35,469 bases of DNA. Origin: Alphaproteobacteria bacterium. GTDB taxonomy: Bacteria; Pseudomonadota; Alphaproteobacteria; JAUXUR01. Positions 10,303-19,388 of this stretch are shown piece after piece (positions within the stretch are counted from its first letter, which is position 1; each line of letters begins with the position of its first letter). The stretch covers positions 1-35,469 of the forward strand of contig JAUYSY010000070.1 in assembly GCA_030696155.1 (NCBI GenBank). Reading direction: 5' to 3'. Position numbers and translations under genes: made by a program. The notes beneath the pieces were generated by a model. It did not search any database. It was not told the origin of the DNA and worked only from the letters and a program-made list of their open reading frames with translations.

Positions 10303-11358
10303 TTACATTTTAGGTAATTTGTTTTTAAGTTTCATGACGTAAACAATAATATCAGCAACTACTTTATAATGCTCTAAGGGTATTTCTTGATCTAGTTCGA
10401 TTGTATATAAAGCACGTGCTAATGGGGGGTTTTCAACAAGAGGAATATGATGTTCTTCCGCTAATTCGCGAATTTTAGCAGCAACATATCCTTGTCCTTT
10501 TGCAACGACAACAGGTGCATTCATTTTTGTATGTTCGTATTTTAAAGCAATCGCGTAATGGGTTGGATTTGTAATAATAACATCAGCTTTAGGTACATTG
10601 GCCATCATCCTGTTGCGGATGCGCTCCATACGGATACGTCTTATTTTAGATTTAATAAGAGGATCCCCTTCAGATTCTTTATGCTCATCCTTAACTTCTT
10701 GTTTTGTCATACGTAATGATTTTAAATATTCATAACGTTGGTAAAAAACGTCTAGAATAGCGACAACCACCACAATGCAAATAGTAATAATAAATAATGT
10801 TATTATATTTTCATAAAAAAAATGAACAAGATCAATTAAACTATACCAAATAAAACTTTCTGATTTTAAAACAGCGTCATAAACAATCATTGAAACAACT
10901 GACATTAATACAATGACATATGTCAGGCTTTTAATAAAATCAACAAAATTTTTCAAAGAAAATATGCGCTTTATTCCTTTGAATAGAGAAATTTTTTCTA
11001 ATTTGGGTACAATTGATTTCATTGAAAAATGAAATTTATTTTCGTAAAATCCTAATGCTAAAGCGATTATTAAAAGCGTGACTAAAGGCGTTGCGACCCA
11101 AAAAGCTATTTCAAGAATAATGCTTGAAAGTGAGGACAAATAAAGTTCATGAGAAGATTCAATAAATAAACGTAAAATATTTTGAAGTTTTTGTGCTAAA
11201 AAAGGAAAATAAAAAGCGATTAAAAGACCCACAGCAAATAACATCACAAAATGACTAAGGTCTTTCGAATGTGGCGATTTACCATCTTCTTTCGATTTTT
11301 CGAGTCGCCTAGGGGTCGGCTCCTCGGTTTTTTGGGATTCATCTTGATCTTCAGCCAT
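10303..11358 (-). CDS. flhB: Flagellar export apparatus protein FlhB
   Basis: The 351-residue protein begins with the usual soluble EEPTPRRLEKSKEDGK tail and has four hydrophobic segments between about residues 36 and 205. It contains the autocleavage motif NPTH at 264-267, followed by YAIALKY. By family, FlhB cleaves itself at this site and sets the switch from rod/hook to filament substrates. The start codon directly follows the stop codon of fliR (TAAATG), with a GGGGA Shine-Dalgarno sequence inside fliR. It is the last gene of the flagellar block. Confidence 0.96.
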   Translation of the reverse strand: MAEDQDESQKTEEPTPRRLEKSKEDGKSPHSKDLSHFVMLFAVGLLIAFYFPFLAQKLQNILRLFIESSHELYLSSLSSIILEIAFWVATPLVTLLIIALALGFYENKFHFSMKSIVPKLEKISLFKGIKRIFSLKNFVDFIKSLTYVIVLMSVVSMIVYDAVLKSESFIWYSLIDLVHFFYENIITLFIITICIVVVVAILDVFYQRYEYLKSLRMTKQEVKDEHKESEGDPLIKSKIRRIRMERIRNRMMANVPKADVIITNPTHYAIALKYEHTKMNAPVVVAKGQGYVAAKIRELAEEHHIPLVENPPLARALYTIELDQEIPLEHYKVVADIIVYVMKLKNKLPKM

Positions 11359-12117
11359 TTATCCCCTCCATACTTGGCCTAAATTTTCTGTTACTTGAAG
11401 TTCATACCATGAAAATAAAGTGGCAAAACATAAAAATAAGACAAATATACCAATTAAAAGTTGTAAAGGTGCTGCAATAAAGAAGATTTGAATTTGTGTG
11501 ACAAGTCGTGACAAAATGCCCATACCAAGATAAAAAATGAGGCTGACCACCAAAAAAGGTGCCGCAAAATAAACAGAAAGTTTAAATGTTTTTGAAACCA
11601 TTTGAACAAAATGATCTGAAAATTCAGCTAATGGTGGTAAAAAACCTGGTTTAAAAATAGCATAACTATCAATGGTTCCGTATATAAATAAATGATGCAA
11701 AGACAATGTAAAAATCAATAATAAACCTGTTAAGGATAAAAAGGCACTTATGATTGAAGCTTGTTGCGCTGATACGGGTGAATTTGATAATGCATTCGAA
11801 AAGCCAATAACTTGGGCAATGATAGCGCCAGCAGATTCAAGCAAATAGACGAATAATCTAGAAATAAAAGCTAAGAATAATCCAATGGCTAATTCGCCAC
11901 TTAAAAGTAAAACAAGTCCAAAGAAATGAATTGGTTGTGCTGGCAAATAATCTTGAACTAATGGTTGGACAAAAATTGCCACAAGAATCGACATAAAAAC
12001 ACGTATCTGTGGTAAAACAAACTTTTCACCAAAGCCAGGCGCAAAAAGAAAAATAGGAAAAAGTCTAAAGGCTACAAGAAGATAATAATAAAACTGGGTT
12101 GCAAAAAAATCAGACAA
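11359..12117 (-). CDS. fliR: Flagellar export gate protein FliR
   Basis: This 252-residue, very hydrophobic protein has about six membrane segments and the family-like RLFPIFLFAPGFGEKFVLPQ stretch near the N-terminus. FliR forms the export gate together with FliP and FliQ. The start codon is TTG at 12117, with AAGAAAG upstream, since no ATG is available before the first conserved helix. It is followed without gap by flhB but is separated from fliQ by 387 bases containing repeats. Confidence 0.94.
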   Translation of the reverse strand: MSDFFATQFYYYLLVAFRLFPIFLFAPGFGEKFVLPQIRVFMSILVAIFVQPLVQDYLPAQPIHFFGLVLLLSGELAIGLFLAFISRLFVYLLESAGAIIAQVIGFSNALSNSPVSAQQASIISAFLSLTGLLLIFTLSLHHLFIYGTIDSYAIFKPGFLPPLAEFSDHFVQMVSKTFKLSVYFAAPFLVVSLIFYLGMGILSRLVTQIQIFFIAAPLQLLIGIFVLFLCFATLFSWYELQVTENLGQVWRG

Positions 12118-12291
12118 AAACTTTCTTTCTTAAAATAGTTAGTCAATAGATATTCTCAGTTAATAGATTAAAACCCTTATCGATATTTTCTTTCTACGTC
12201 CAGCATTCATTTCATCACCAATAAGTATGGACATTATTTAAAAGAATTACCAACCTCCTCCACTTTCTACGTCTCACTACCAGCCACCCTT

Positions 12292-12406
12292 TCCTACGTC
12301 CCGCGACTTGTTCGCGGGATCCAGAAAGGCTTTAGAAAATCTCGACAAACAATTTTCTTTACGCTTTTGTATCATGGATCCCGCGGACAAGCCGCGGGAC
12401 GTAGGA
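12292..12406. repeat. Inverted-repeat element with TCCTACGTCCCGCG ends, copy 1
   Basis: The two ends form an inverted repeat of about 31 bases: TCCTACGTCCCGCGACTTGT on the left, and the same with G for A and other small changes on the right when reversed. Each end contains its own small GC-rich hairpin (CCCGCG...CGCGGG). The roughly 50-base centre is AT-rich and non-coding. The related copy is at 13761-13887. Confidence 0.85.
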
Positions 12407-12444
12407 GGTTTGTAATGTTTTCGCGTCATTTTACTATGCACGCG

Positions 12445-12503
12445 AATCTAAGTACCGAAACAACTTATGAATCGAGCACAATAGTAGAGTTTCGAAAAAA
12501 TCT
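12445..12503. repeat. Partial hairpin repeat, related to 9216-9358
   Basis: Read in reverse, this matches the left half of the element at 9216-9358. AAGTACCGAAACAACTTATG and AATAGTAGAGTTTCGAAA correspond to segments there. It appears truncated, and it ends two bases from the fliQ stop codon. Confidence 0.65.
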
Positions 12504-12504
12504 A

Positions 12505-12771
12505 TTAACTAGATTTAAGTATAAGTGCATATAGATGCTCCGTATATTCCTTAAGCGTTGAAATCATATAAGGCATTAAAAGAATAAGCGATAAAAAGAT
12601 AAGGATAATTTTAGGTACAAAAGACAACGTCATTTCTTGCATTTGCGTCAATGCTTGAAGAAGCGATACAGAAAAACCAACAATAAGCGCAATAATAAGG
12701 ACAGGGGCAGATACTTTAAGTAGCACCCAAATAGATTGCCGTGATATTTCGATAATTTCTAATTGCGTCAT
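12505..12771 (-). CDS. fliQ: Flagellar export gate protein FliQ
   Basis: The 88-residue protein has two membrane helices with a conserved central stretch, VGFSVSLLQALTQMQEMTLSFVPK (named here by its parts VSLLQALTQMQE and LSFVPK). That stretch is diagnostic for FliQ/SctS. FliQ is part of the export gate in the flagellar basal body. The length is that of the family. It follows fliE by 21 bases, which indicates a shared transcript from flgC. Confidence 0.95.
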   Translation of the reverse strand: MTQLEIIEISRQSIWVLLKVSAPVLIIALIVGFSVSLLQALTQMQEMTLSFVPKIILIFLSLILLMPYMISTLKEYTEHLYALILKSS

Positions 12772-12792
12772 TCTGTTATCATCTTTTAGAAA

Positions 12793-13095
12793 TTAACCCG
12801 CTTGAATATGGTAAATTTCTTTAAACGTAGCTGTGGCTGTACTTAATGTTTCCCGCACTGCTTTTAAACTCGTTTCAAGATTTGCAGAAACGATTGCTAA
12901 ATCAATTTCATTTCCAGCACCTTTGATTGATTTTGCACTTTCCATTTCGTATGCGTGTCCATCCTGTCTGAGGCTTTGAGCAGCTTCTGAAACCATATTT
13001 CCAAAACCTGAATGTTGATTAATATCCCTTGTGGCCCCAATATTAAGGTCAGAAATTGATTGGATTTGCGATGATGGAATGGGAGTAATGGCCAT
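12793..13095 (-). CDS. fliE: Flagellar hook-basal body protein FliE
   Basis: The 100-residue protein ends with the conserved ANLETSLKAVRETLSTATATFKEIYHIQ region, of which VRETLS.A...FKEI is typical of FliE. FliE joins the MS ring to the proximal rod and is an early export substrate. It lies between flgC and fliQ in the usual alphaproteobacterial order. Confidence 0.94.
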   Translation of the reverse strand: MAITPIPSSQIQSISDLNIGATRDINQHSGFGNMVSEAAQSLRQDGHAYEMESAKSIKGAGNEIDLAIVSANLETSLKAVRETLSTATATFKEIYHIQAG

Positions 13096-13149
13096 TTTAA
13101 GTCTCGATTTATATTTTGTTGTAACTACACACTACTATTGCAGGAAAGG

Positions 13150-13602
13150 TTAAGTCTTAGACATAATCCCAATTGTTTTTTCAAACATTTCACGAATGAT
13201 TTTAATCATACTCATATTTACATGATGGGCGCGCATGGCTTCATTCATATCTTTTAATTCAATATGACGATTCACATTCGGTAATTTGACCATACCGTTT
13301 TCGTCAGCTGCAGGGTGGCCCGGATCATATTCTTCACCAAAAGGCGTTGAATCTACACCAATATTTTTAACGCTCACGCGATGAACGCCTGTGCGTCTGT
13401 CAACATCAGATTTAAAGCTGATTGTTTTACGTGTATAAGGATTTTCTTTAGAATTGGCACCCGTTGTATGGGCATTGGCTAAATTTTGAGCGACAACTTC
13501 AAGACGTGACATATTCACTCTCATAGCTGATGCAGACGTCTGCAATGCTTTCATTAACGGACTATTGTTAAATAAGATGGGTGAATTTCCAAAAACGCTC
13601 AT
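13150..13602 (-). CDS. flgC: Flagellar proximal rod protein FlgC
   Basis: The 150-residue protein has the N-terminal rod helix with MSRLEVVAQNLANAHTTG and a C-terminal helix (NMSMIKIIREMFEKTIGIM) of the rod/hook family. FlgC builds the proximal rod with FlgB and FlgF. An AGGGTAG sequence precedes the ATG. The usual upstream partner flgB is not found in 13603-13971. It would have to lie elsewhere or be missing. Confidence 0.95.
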   Translation of the reverse strand: MSVFGNSPILFNNSPLMKALQTSASAMRVNMSRLEVVAQNLANAHTTGANSKENPYTRKTISFKSDVDRRTGVHRVSVKNIGVDSTPFGEEYDPGHPAADENGMVKLPNVNRHIELKDMNEAMRAHHVNMSMIKIIREMFEKTIGIMSKT

Positions 13603-13971
13603 TTTCTACCCTAATTTTTAACGTGTTTTTTAATGATGATCAATCATATCAGGATAATATGAGGATGCAAACTTATTTAACGTATTTGAAATAGGTTATA
13701 ATACCATCTTCAAATATTATCAGTTAGTTATATGGAAGATTATTGACAATTACAATCACTTCCTACGTGCCGCTACTTGTTCGCGGCATCCAGAAAATGA
13801 TGAAGCAGCAAGGATGGTTAATTATATATAAAACAAGGTAATACGAATGTTAAACTGCATCCCGCGAACAAGTCGCGGGACGTAGGAGGGGGGGCGATTG
13901 CCTTCAACTTGTAACGTTTTCAAGTAATTTTACTATAACGTATTAGTATTAGGTTGTAATTTTCAAGCATA
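13603..13971. other. Gap upstream of flgC holding a repeat but no flgB
   Basis: These 369 bases separate flgC from petC. They hold the inverted-repeat element at 13761-13887 and AT-rich sequence. I see no reading frame that resembles flgB. The part after the element (about 13908-13935) resembles 12412-12438 after the other copy, so the repeated unit is longer than the hairpin ends. Confidence 0.6.
13761..13887. repeat. Inverted-repeat element with TCCTACGT ends, copy 2
   Basis: The left end TCCTACGTGCCGCTACTTGT and the right end, reversed TCCTACGTCCCGCGACTTGT, form an inverted repeat. In the left arm the small hairpin has GCCGC/GCGGC where the right arm has CCCGCG/CGCGGG, so pairing is largely kept despite changes. 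The other copy is at 12292-12406, and together they bracket fliQ-fliE-flgC. Confidence 0.85.
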
Positions 13972-14727
13972 TCAATCTTTGATATTCCGCCATACACGTC
14001 TTTTGGTGAAAAACATAAAAAGCGTCAGAATAATAAGGAAAAACATAACCTTAAAGCCAGTGCTTTTACGTTCTTCCATTTTGGGATCACCTGCCCATGT
14101 TAGGAAGGTTACAACATCTTTTGCGTATTGCTCAACATTGGTAGGCGTTCCATCCGTATAATTCACCATACCTTCGTGAAGAGGTGCAATCATAGCGATT
14201 TGGCGTCCTGCAAAATATTTGTTGTAATGCATATTTTCGCCTAACTGAACTTCTTTTGGTGGTTCTGCATATCCAGTGAGAATTGCATGAAGGTAATCTG
14301 GACCATGGGCACGCGCTTTGACGATTAACGACAAATCTGGCGGTAATGAACCATTATTAGCGGCCTTTGCTGCACTTTCATTAATATAAGGCGGTGCTAT
14401 ATGATCCGCTGCAATTCCTGGACGTTTGAAAATTTCACCTTCTTCAGTAAAGCCGTCACGTATTTCTTTTTCAGCAGCCAAAGCTTTAATTGTTTCAGGT
14501 GTAAACCCAATGCCAGCAAGATGACGATAAGCTAAGTGATTGAGTGAATGACATGCGGCACAAACTTCGTGATATACTTGAAACCCACGTTGCAAAGCGG
14601 CACGATCATAGGTGCCAAAAATTGATTGGAATGACCAATTCATTTTGGGTGGATGTTCCGCATCACTTGCAAAAACCTGTAGCGACATAAAAGCTAAAAA
14701 CATTAATAGGATTGCTTTTTTAAACAT
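13972..14727 (-). CDS. petC: Cytochrome c1 of the bc1 complex
   Basis: The 251-residue protein has a signal peptide (residues 1-20), a covalent heme site CAACH at 56-60, and a C-terminal membrane anchor near residues 225-243. The IAMIAPL segment near residue 180 holds the likely axial methionine. Cytochrome c1 passes electrons from the Rieske protein to soluble cytochrome c in the periplasm. It overlaps petB by eight bases and has a TAGGAG Shine-Dalgarno sequence, so it is the last gene of the petABC operon. Confidence 0.96.
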   Translation of the reverse strand: MFKKAILLMFLAFMSLQVFASDAEHPPKMNWSFQSIFGTYDRAALQRGFQVYHEVCAACHSLNHLAYRHLAGIGFTPETIKALAAEKEIRDGFTEEGEIFKRPGIAADHIAPPYINESAAKAANNGSLPPDLSLIVKARAHGPDYLHAILTGYAEPPKEVQLGENMHYNKYFAGRQIAMIAPLHEGMVNYTDGTPTNVEQYAKDVVTFLTWAGDPKMEERKSTGFKVMFFLIILTLFMFFTKRRVWRNIKD

Positions 14728-15976
14728 TTTTAGCTCCTAACGCAGGTGTGCCAAGACTTGTGGGCAATGGCAACGTTTTTTCGTATTTCGCCAAAAGGGG
14801 AAGAACACCCAAGAAGTGGAAGAAATAATAAAAAGTTGCAATTTGGCTAATCAAGATATTTGGTAATCCAAATGTATGACCATCTGTTGGTAAAGCACCC
14901 ATATACCCAAGAACGCAACAATTGGCCAAAAAGATCCAAAAGGAAATTTTAAATATTGGTCTAAAAGTACCACTTCTTACTTTTGAACGATCAAGCCAAG
15001 GTAAAACAAAAAGTATAAGAATTGAGGCAAACATTAAGAAGATGCCCCCCCAACGCCATGGAATAGAACGCACAATGGCATAAAAGGGTAGGAAATACCA
15101 TTCTGGCACAATGTGAGGCGGTGTCACCATTGGATTTGCCGGAATATAATTATCAGGTTCGTTAAAGAATTCAGGCGCGTAAAATACGATCGATAAAAAG
15201 ACTAAGAAAAAGACGCCCAAACCAAAGAAATCTTTGATTGTGTAATAAGGATGGAATGGAATCTTTTCTTTAGGGTTTTTTAAATCAATACCTAAAGGAT
15301 TATTCGATCCATGTTTATGAAGCGCTACAAGATGAAGGATGACAACGCCAACAATAACGAAAGGTAAAAGGTAATGTAGCGAGAAAAAACGATTTAAAGT
15401 TGCATTGCTAACGGAAAAATCACCCCAAAGAAGCTGTAAAATACCATTTTCAAGTCCCGGGAAGAAAGAAGCAACCAATTTCGTAATAACCGTCGCACCC
15501 CAAAAGCTCATTTGCCCCCAAGGCAATACATAACCCATAAAAGCTGTAGCCATCATTAAAAGAAGGATAACAACGCCTAAAATCCATAATAATTCGCGCG
15601 GTGATTTATATGAACCGTAATAAAGGCCTCTGAACATATGCAGATAGACGACGATGAAAAACATAGAGGCGCCGTTCATATGGATATAACGCAAAAGCCA
15701 TCCATGATTCACGTCTCGCATAATACGGTCAACACTTTCAAAAGCGTGTTGGGAATGGGGTGTATAATACATCGCTAAAAATATGCCAGACAGCATCATA
15801 ACGACCAGACAAACACCTGCAAGCGATCCAAAATTCCACCAATAACTTAAATTTTTAGGCGTCGGGTATTCTTCCAATGAATGACGCATAAACGTAAAGA
15901 TGGGTAAACGATCATCGACCCAGTTTTGAAATCGACCCCATTTTGTCTCGGGTTCTAAAGTTTGTATACCTGACAT
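14720..15976 (-). CDS. petB: Cytochrome b of the bc1 complex
   Basis: The 418-residue, multi-membrane protein carries the quinol-site motif PEWY (in [12 protein letters not shown]) and the conserved histidine-bearing helices [19 protein letters not shown] and [20 protein letters not shown]. These bind the two b hemes. It oxidises quinol and pumps charge across the inner membrane. The ATG at 15976 follows AGAAGGAAA. The gene is full length and lies 13 bases after petA. Confidence 0.97.
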   Translation of the reverse strand: MSGIQTLEPETKWGRFQNWVDDRLPIFTFMRHSLEEYPTPKNLSYWWNFGSLAGVCLVVMMLSGIFLAMYYTPHSQHAFESVDRIMRDVNHGWLLRYIHMNGASMFFIVVYLHMFRGLYYGSYKSPRELLWILGVVILLLMMATAFMGYVLPWGQMSFWGATVITKLVASFFPGLENGILQLLWGDFSVSNATLNRFFSLHYLLPFVIVGVVILHLVALHKHGSNNPLGIDLKNPKEKIPFHPYYTIKDFFGLGVFFLVFLSIVFYAPEFFNEPDNYIPANPMVTPPHIVPEWYFLPFYAIVRSIPWRWGGIFLMFASILILFVLPWLDRSKVRSGTFRPIFKISFWIFLANCCVLGYMGALPTDGHTFGLPNILISQIATFYYFFHFLGVLPLLAKYEKTLPLPTSLGTPALGAKNV

Positions 15977-15989
15977 TTAAGATTTCCTT

Positions 15990-16544
15990 CTAACCAATCA
16001 ATAGTGTTTTTTCATTGGTAAATTGATAAGGTGGAATTGCAAGATTATGAGGCGCTGGACCTTTACGAATACGACCAGACGTATCGTAATGTGACCCATG
16101 ACAAGGACAAAGCCAGCCACCGAAATCGCCTTTAGAATCGCTTGCTTTATTGCCAGGCACACAACCCAAATGGGTGCAAACACCTACAAGAACAAGCCAT
16201 TCATCTTTGTCTTTTTTCGTGCGATCTTCGTCTTTTTCAGGATCAGGCAATGTTTTAATATCAACTGCGCGCGCTATTTTAATTTCTTCTTCTGTGCGTC
16301 TGCGAATGAAAACCGGGCTACCACGCCACATTGCTGTGATTGCTTGACCTACAGCAATTTGAGAAATATCAATTTCGGTTGTCGACAATGCAAGAACATC
16401 GGCTGCAGGATTCATGCTATCAATAAAAGGCCAAATAGCAGCACCTGCTGCAACAGCGCCCATCGCAGCAGTCGTCAAATAAAGAAAATCTCTTTTCGTT
16501 TCTTGTATTTTTTCAGTAGGATCAATTTCGCGCTTCATTAACAT
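15990..16544 (-). CDS. petA: Rieske iron-sulfur subunit of the bc1 complex
   Basis: The 184-residue protein has an N-terminal membrane anchor with a [20 protein letters not shown] stretch (Tat-like export of the folded domain is inferred). The 2Fe-2S ligand boxes are CTHLGC at 123-128 and CPCHGSHY at 146-153. A shorter start two codons later is possible, but the AGGAG at 16551-16555 is correctly spaced for the ATG at 16544. It is the first gene of the petABC operon. Confidence 0.97.
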   Translation of the reverse strand: MLMKREIDPTEKIQETKRDFLYLTTAAMGAVAAGAAIWPFIDSMNPAADVLALSTTEIDISQIAVGQAITAMWRGSPVFIRRRTEEEIKIARAVDIKTLPDPEKDEDRTKKDKDEWLVLVGVCTHLGCVPGNKASDSKGDFGGWLCPCHGSHYDTSGRIRKGPAPHNLAIPPYQFTNEKTLLIG

Positions 16545-16674
16545 ACCCTTCTCCTGAAACTAAGCTCTTTAAAGCTTCTAATGGTAAGTGAATTGTCTTT
16601 TTTTTTCAGCTGTAAAGCAACAAAAAATTAGGTATTATCTGTAAGATAAAATCAAACTGTTGCAAAGACGTATT

Positions 16675-16794
16675 ACTACTCAAATTATGGGCAAATTCGT
16701 CGTCAGGCCTGCGCATTCCTGTACTCATGTACGAAGAAGTACATTCCGTTCCGGTTCTCGCCCTTCCTAGACTTTACCTCATAATTTGAGTAGT
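16675..16794. repeat. Hairpin repeat family, ATTATG-arm type
   Basis: The ends form a perfect 15-base inverted repeat, ACTACTCAAATTATG and CATAATTTGAGTAGT. The centre contains TGTACGAAGAAGTACA, a five-pair hairpin in which the closing C-G pair replaces the T-A pair of other copies. The nearest relative is at 34770-34890. The element lies between petA and trmL, which are divergent. Confidence 0.88.
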
Positions 16795-16818
16795 ATGTCA
16801 TTATTAAGGAGTGAGTTT

Positions 16819-17280
16819 ATGCATATAGTACTTTACCAACCGGATATTCCGCAAAATACAGGTACAATTTTAAGACTTGCTGCTTGCTTAAATCTTACCG
16901 TCGATATTATTGAGCCTTGTGGCTTTGTTTGGGATGATGCCAAATTAAGACGCTCTGGTATGGATTACCTTGATCAAGTTAATGTTCAAAAACATATGTC
17001 ATGGGATGTCTATCTAAAACAACGAGATGCAAATAGGCGTTTGGTGCTTTTAACAACTAAATCAGATGTGGTTTATACAAAATGTAATTTCACACCTTTT
17101 GATGATTTGGTTTTGGGTAGTGAAAGCAAAGGTGCGCCTATCGACATTCATGAAAAAGCAGATTTAAGACTCACAATTCCAATGAATCCAAATGCACGCT
17201 CTTTAAATGTTGCAATATCTTGTGCGCTTGTCGTAGGTGAAGCCTTGCGTCAATTGGATGCTTTTCCTAGAAGTGCTTAA
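16819..17280 (+). CDS. trmL: tRNA (cytidine/uridine-34 2'-O)-methyltransferase TrmL
   Basis: The start at 16819 has a well-placed AAGGAG and gives 153 residues, the normal TrmL length. A longer frame begins with TTG inside the repeat and is rejected. SPOUT-family features are LYQPDIPQNTGTILRLAA at the N-terminus, LVLGSESKGAP in the middle, and IPMNPNARSLNVAIS near the end, which form the knotted AdoMet site. TrmL methylates the wobble ribose of certain tRNA-Leu species. Confidence 0.93.
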   Translation: MHIVLYQPDIPQNTGTILRLAACLNLTVDIIEPCGFVWDDAKLRRSGMDYLDQVNVQKHMSWDVYLKQRDANRRLVLLTTKSDVVYTKCNFTPFDDLVLGSESKGAPIDIHEKADLRLTIPMNPNARSLNVAISCALVVGEALRQLDAFPRSA

Positions 17281-17289
17281 TTTCTTAAT

Positions 17290-17393
17290 ATAGTTGATAG
17301 ACTTGAGGCGTAGACAAGGAACAACGAACGAAGTGTATCCATATATACATGAATGAGGCGTGACGATGTATCCTTCCAATGTCTATCGACTAT
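17290..17393. repeat. Hairpin repeat family, TAGTTGAT-arm type
   Basis: The ends ATAGTTGATAGACTTGAGG and CCAATGTCTATCGACTAT are an imperfect inverted repeat. The core is reversed relative to 7042-7143 and contains GTATCCATATATACATGAAT. The copy lies between the convergent trmL and GNAT reading frames, ten bases after the trmL stop codon. Confidence 0.82.
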
Positions 17394-17403
17394 GGTACCC
17401 TTA

Positions 17404-17814
17404 TTAAAATTTTTTTCCGATTGCTATATCATTGCTGCACATTTCTTGTATGGAATCCTGATGATTTTCAGGATCCGCGAAAGGCATTTTATTATAATGA
17501 TGCTTGCAATAAAAAGGGTAAGCCTCAGGCGACGACTCAATATGCAATATCTTGATATTTTGTTGTTTAAGCCATTTTTCAATAAGAATCAAAAATTCGC
17601 TTCCATACCCTTTATGCCGATGTATTTCATCAATCACAATGATGCGTAAAGCGGCTTTTGCATCTGGCCAAAATTGAATGTGAGCATAACCAATAATGTC
17701 AACGCCTTTATAAAGAACAAAGTGAACATTATCTTTATGATCAAAGGTCCAAAGATAAGGGTCTTCTATGGGTATTTTATCAAAGAAGTATTTTTGGCGA
17801 AATAATTTGCGGTC
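17404..17814 (-). pseudogene. GNAT acetyltransferase domain, out of frame with the upstream GrpB part
   Basis: From the stop codon TGA at 17815-17817 this frame is open for 136 codons. It encodes a GNAT-like domain: FRQKYFFDKI, then YLWTFDHKDNVHFVLYKG, IIGYAHIQFWPD, AALRIIVIDEIHRHKGYGSE (acetyl-CoA loop) and SSPEAYPFYCKHHYNKMPF. There is no ATG, GTG or TTG before the GTG at 17637, which lies deep inside the domain. The frame overlaps the end of the GrpB frame by 49 bases. Inserting one A in the AAA at 17806-17808 (minus strand) would join the two as TAKLFRQKYFF. I infer that this is the C-terminal half of a GrpB-GNAT two-domain gene broken by a one-base deletion. It may be a real mutation or a sequence error. 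Confidence 0.7.
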
Positions 17815-18374
17815 TCAATTTCAGTATGATGCATACAGCGCATGAATCTAATGCGGTTAAATCCAGCTTGCTTTAATATAGTGCGAATAAAATCATCTTT
17901 ACCTAAATTATACCCTGTAAAAGATGCTTTGTTTTTCTCAAAAGAAGAGGGATTTTTTAAAAGCTCGGTCTTAAGAAGTGCATATGCACTCACGGACTTT
18001 TGGTGATCACGTAAGTAATCCCTAAACAAAAGATTAAGTTCTATTTCGGGGTGATCCTCTTCATAAACATGAAGATTCACATCTATCGGTTTCTTTTTAT
18101 TAAAATATAAACGCATGGGGATATTGTATTCCCCTTTATATAAATAGCCTAAAGATTCAAGGCAAGTAATTGTTTTTTCTTGATCTTTGACTTCCATGAC
18201 AATATCAATCACAGGTTTTGCGGCGAGTCCTTTAACCGATGTTGAGCCAATATGATGAATAGCAACGCAATTATCACCCAAAATTTCACGTATATCCGTG
18301 GCAACAGCTTCAAACATTAGTGGCCATTCTGGATTATACGATACGACTTCAATGTGTTTTTTTATGAAATTCAT
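17766..18374 (-). CDS. GrpB family (nucleotidyltransferase-fold) protein, likely truncated by frameshift
   Basis: The 202-residue frame has GrpB hallmarks: VVSYNPEWPLMFEAVATDIR at the start, then AIHHIGSTSVKGLAAKPVID with the conserved HxGSTSV and the metal-binding-like D in KPVIDI. It continues with LRDHQKSVSAYALLKTELL and GYNLGKDDFI. The last 15 residues (NYFAKNTSLIKYP and neighbours) do not fit. The other frame continues sensibly as KLFRQKYFF, which suggests loss of one base near 17806. The gene overlaps the APH-like gene by 26 bases and is probably co-transcribed with it. The biochemical role of GrpB proteins is not settled. Confidence 0.8.
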   Translation of the reverse strand: MNFIKKHIEVVSYNPEWPLMFEAVATDIREILGDNCVAIHHIGSTSVKGLAAKPVIDIVMEVKDQEKTITCLESLGYLYKGEYNIPMRLYFNKKKPIDVNLHVYEEDHPEIELNLLFRDYLRDHQKSVSAYALLKTELLKNPSSFEKNKASFTGYNLGKDDFIRTILKQAGFNRIRFMRCMHHTEIETANYFAKNTSLIKYP

Positions 18375-19344
18375 CCAATTTATGAATAAAAAATGTAATA
18401 AGGTCTACAATATCAGCCGATTGATTGGGACGTTCCTCAGGTGGGTGCCTAATAAAACAATCTAACAATGATCCAATATTAAGTAAATGTGTTTTTATAC
18501 GCCAATTTTTAGGAAGAATCACGTTATTTTGTTTTAAGCTTTGTAAAAAGGATTCTTTATAAATTGCGGGCATATGATGTGCATAACGCAACATATTGGC
18601 GACATCTTGAAGAAAAGATCCAGAAAAAGCAAACTCCCAATCCAAAATGCCGGTAACTTTCCAATGATTATCAATAAGGTCAACTAAAATATTGGCAGGG
18701 TCATAATCGCCATGGACAAGACTTTTTTCATTAAGATCTATTAGTTCATCTTTATATGCATCAACATAATAGGCTATTTTTGTACAATTTTCATCGCCAA
18801 TATGTTTTAAAACAATCGTGTCCTTTAAACATTTCTTTATAAAATCATGCTCGGTATTTGCTGCATCAAAAGGCATGACATTAAGATCTTTATCGAAAAA
18901 ACCTGCAGATTCAAATTGAATTTTTTGTATTTTTGATAGATAGAAACCTGCTTCTGTCATTAGGCTTTTTATATCGTGTGGTGTATTACTTAACAAAAGA
19001 TCTCTTAATGTCATACCTTTTATAAAGGTAGTAATTGCAAAACGATAATCATTATAATCACCAATGGCATAAATTTGGGGTATAGGAACGATATCTTTAA
19101 GAAAATCCCCAATTTTTTGTTCACGAAAAGCTGCATCCTTGTCCCGTATATAAATTCTTAAAATATAGGGCACTTGAACATCGTCTAACATTGTTTTGAT
19201 ATTCAAATTAGCGCAACCACCTGAAATAACTTCATAAGACAATAATTTTGATTTTGGAAACACCAACTTTACCATTTTTTCTATAATTGTTTTCTGAATA
19301 ATAATATGTTGATTAGTTTTTTCGTGATTAATTTTAAACGTCAT
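18349..19344 (-). CDS. Aminoglycoside phosphotransferase-like (APH/choline kinase fold) kinase
   Basis: The 331-residue protein has the kinase catalytic loop HGDYDPANIL at 211-220 (catalytic D213, Mg-binding N218) and the metal-binding DWE at 235-237. A hydrophobic N-lobe with YILRIYIRDKD precedes them. Proteins of this fold phosphorylate small hydroxyl compounds, including antibiotics, choline, homoserine or sugars, and the substrate cannot be told here. It is the first gene of a pair with the GrpB gene, and it diverges from the P-loop kinase gene at 19461. Confidence 0.85.
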   Translation of the reverse strand: MTFKINHEKTNQHIIIQKTIIEKMVKLVFPKSKLLSYEVISGGCANLNIKTMLDDVQVPYILRIYIRDKDAAFREQKIGDFLKDIVPIPQIYAIGDYNDYRFAITTFIKGMTLRDLLLSNTPHDIKSLMTEAGFYLSKIQKIQFESAGFFDKDLNVMPFDAANTEHDFIKKCLKDTIVLKHIGDENCTKIAYYVDAYKDELIDLNEKSLVHGDYDPANILVDLIDNHWKVTGILDWEFAFSGSFLQDVANMLRYAHHMPAIYKESFLQSLKQNNVILPKNWRIKTHLLNIGSLLDCFIRHPPEERPNQSADIVDLITFFIHKLDEFHKKTH

Positions 19345-19388
19345 TTTTAAGACCTAGAACATATGAAAGATTAAATCTAAAGTTAATT

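Larger units (their letters stand above)
12118..12504. other. Repeat-filled gap between fliQ and fliR
   Basis: No gene was seen in these 387 bases. They hold an inverted-repeat element at 12292-12406 and a partial hairpin repeat at 12445-12503. Short TTTCTACGTC sequences also occur near 12190 and 12262, as if degenerate element ends were present. In related genomes fliQ and fliR are normally close together. Confidence 0.6.

Noticed and set aside
16786-16818. Upstream TTG start for TrmL
   Set aside because: It lies in the arm of a hairpin repeat, and the ATG at 16819 has AAGGAG at correct distance.
17353-17649. A 98-codon plus-strand frame opposite the GNAT domain
   Set aside because: It is antisense to a recognisable GNAT domain and begins inside a repeat.
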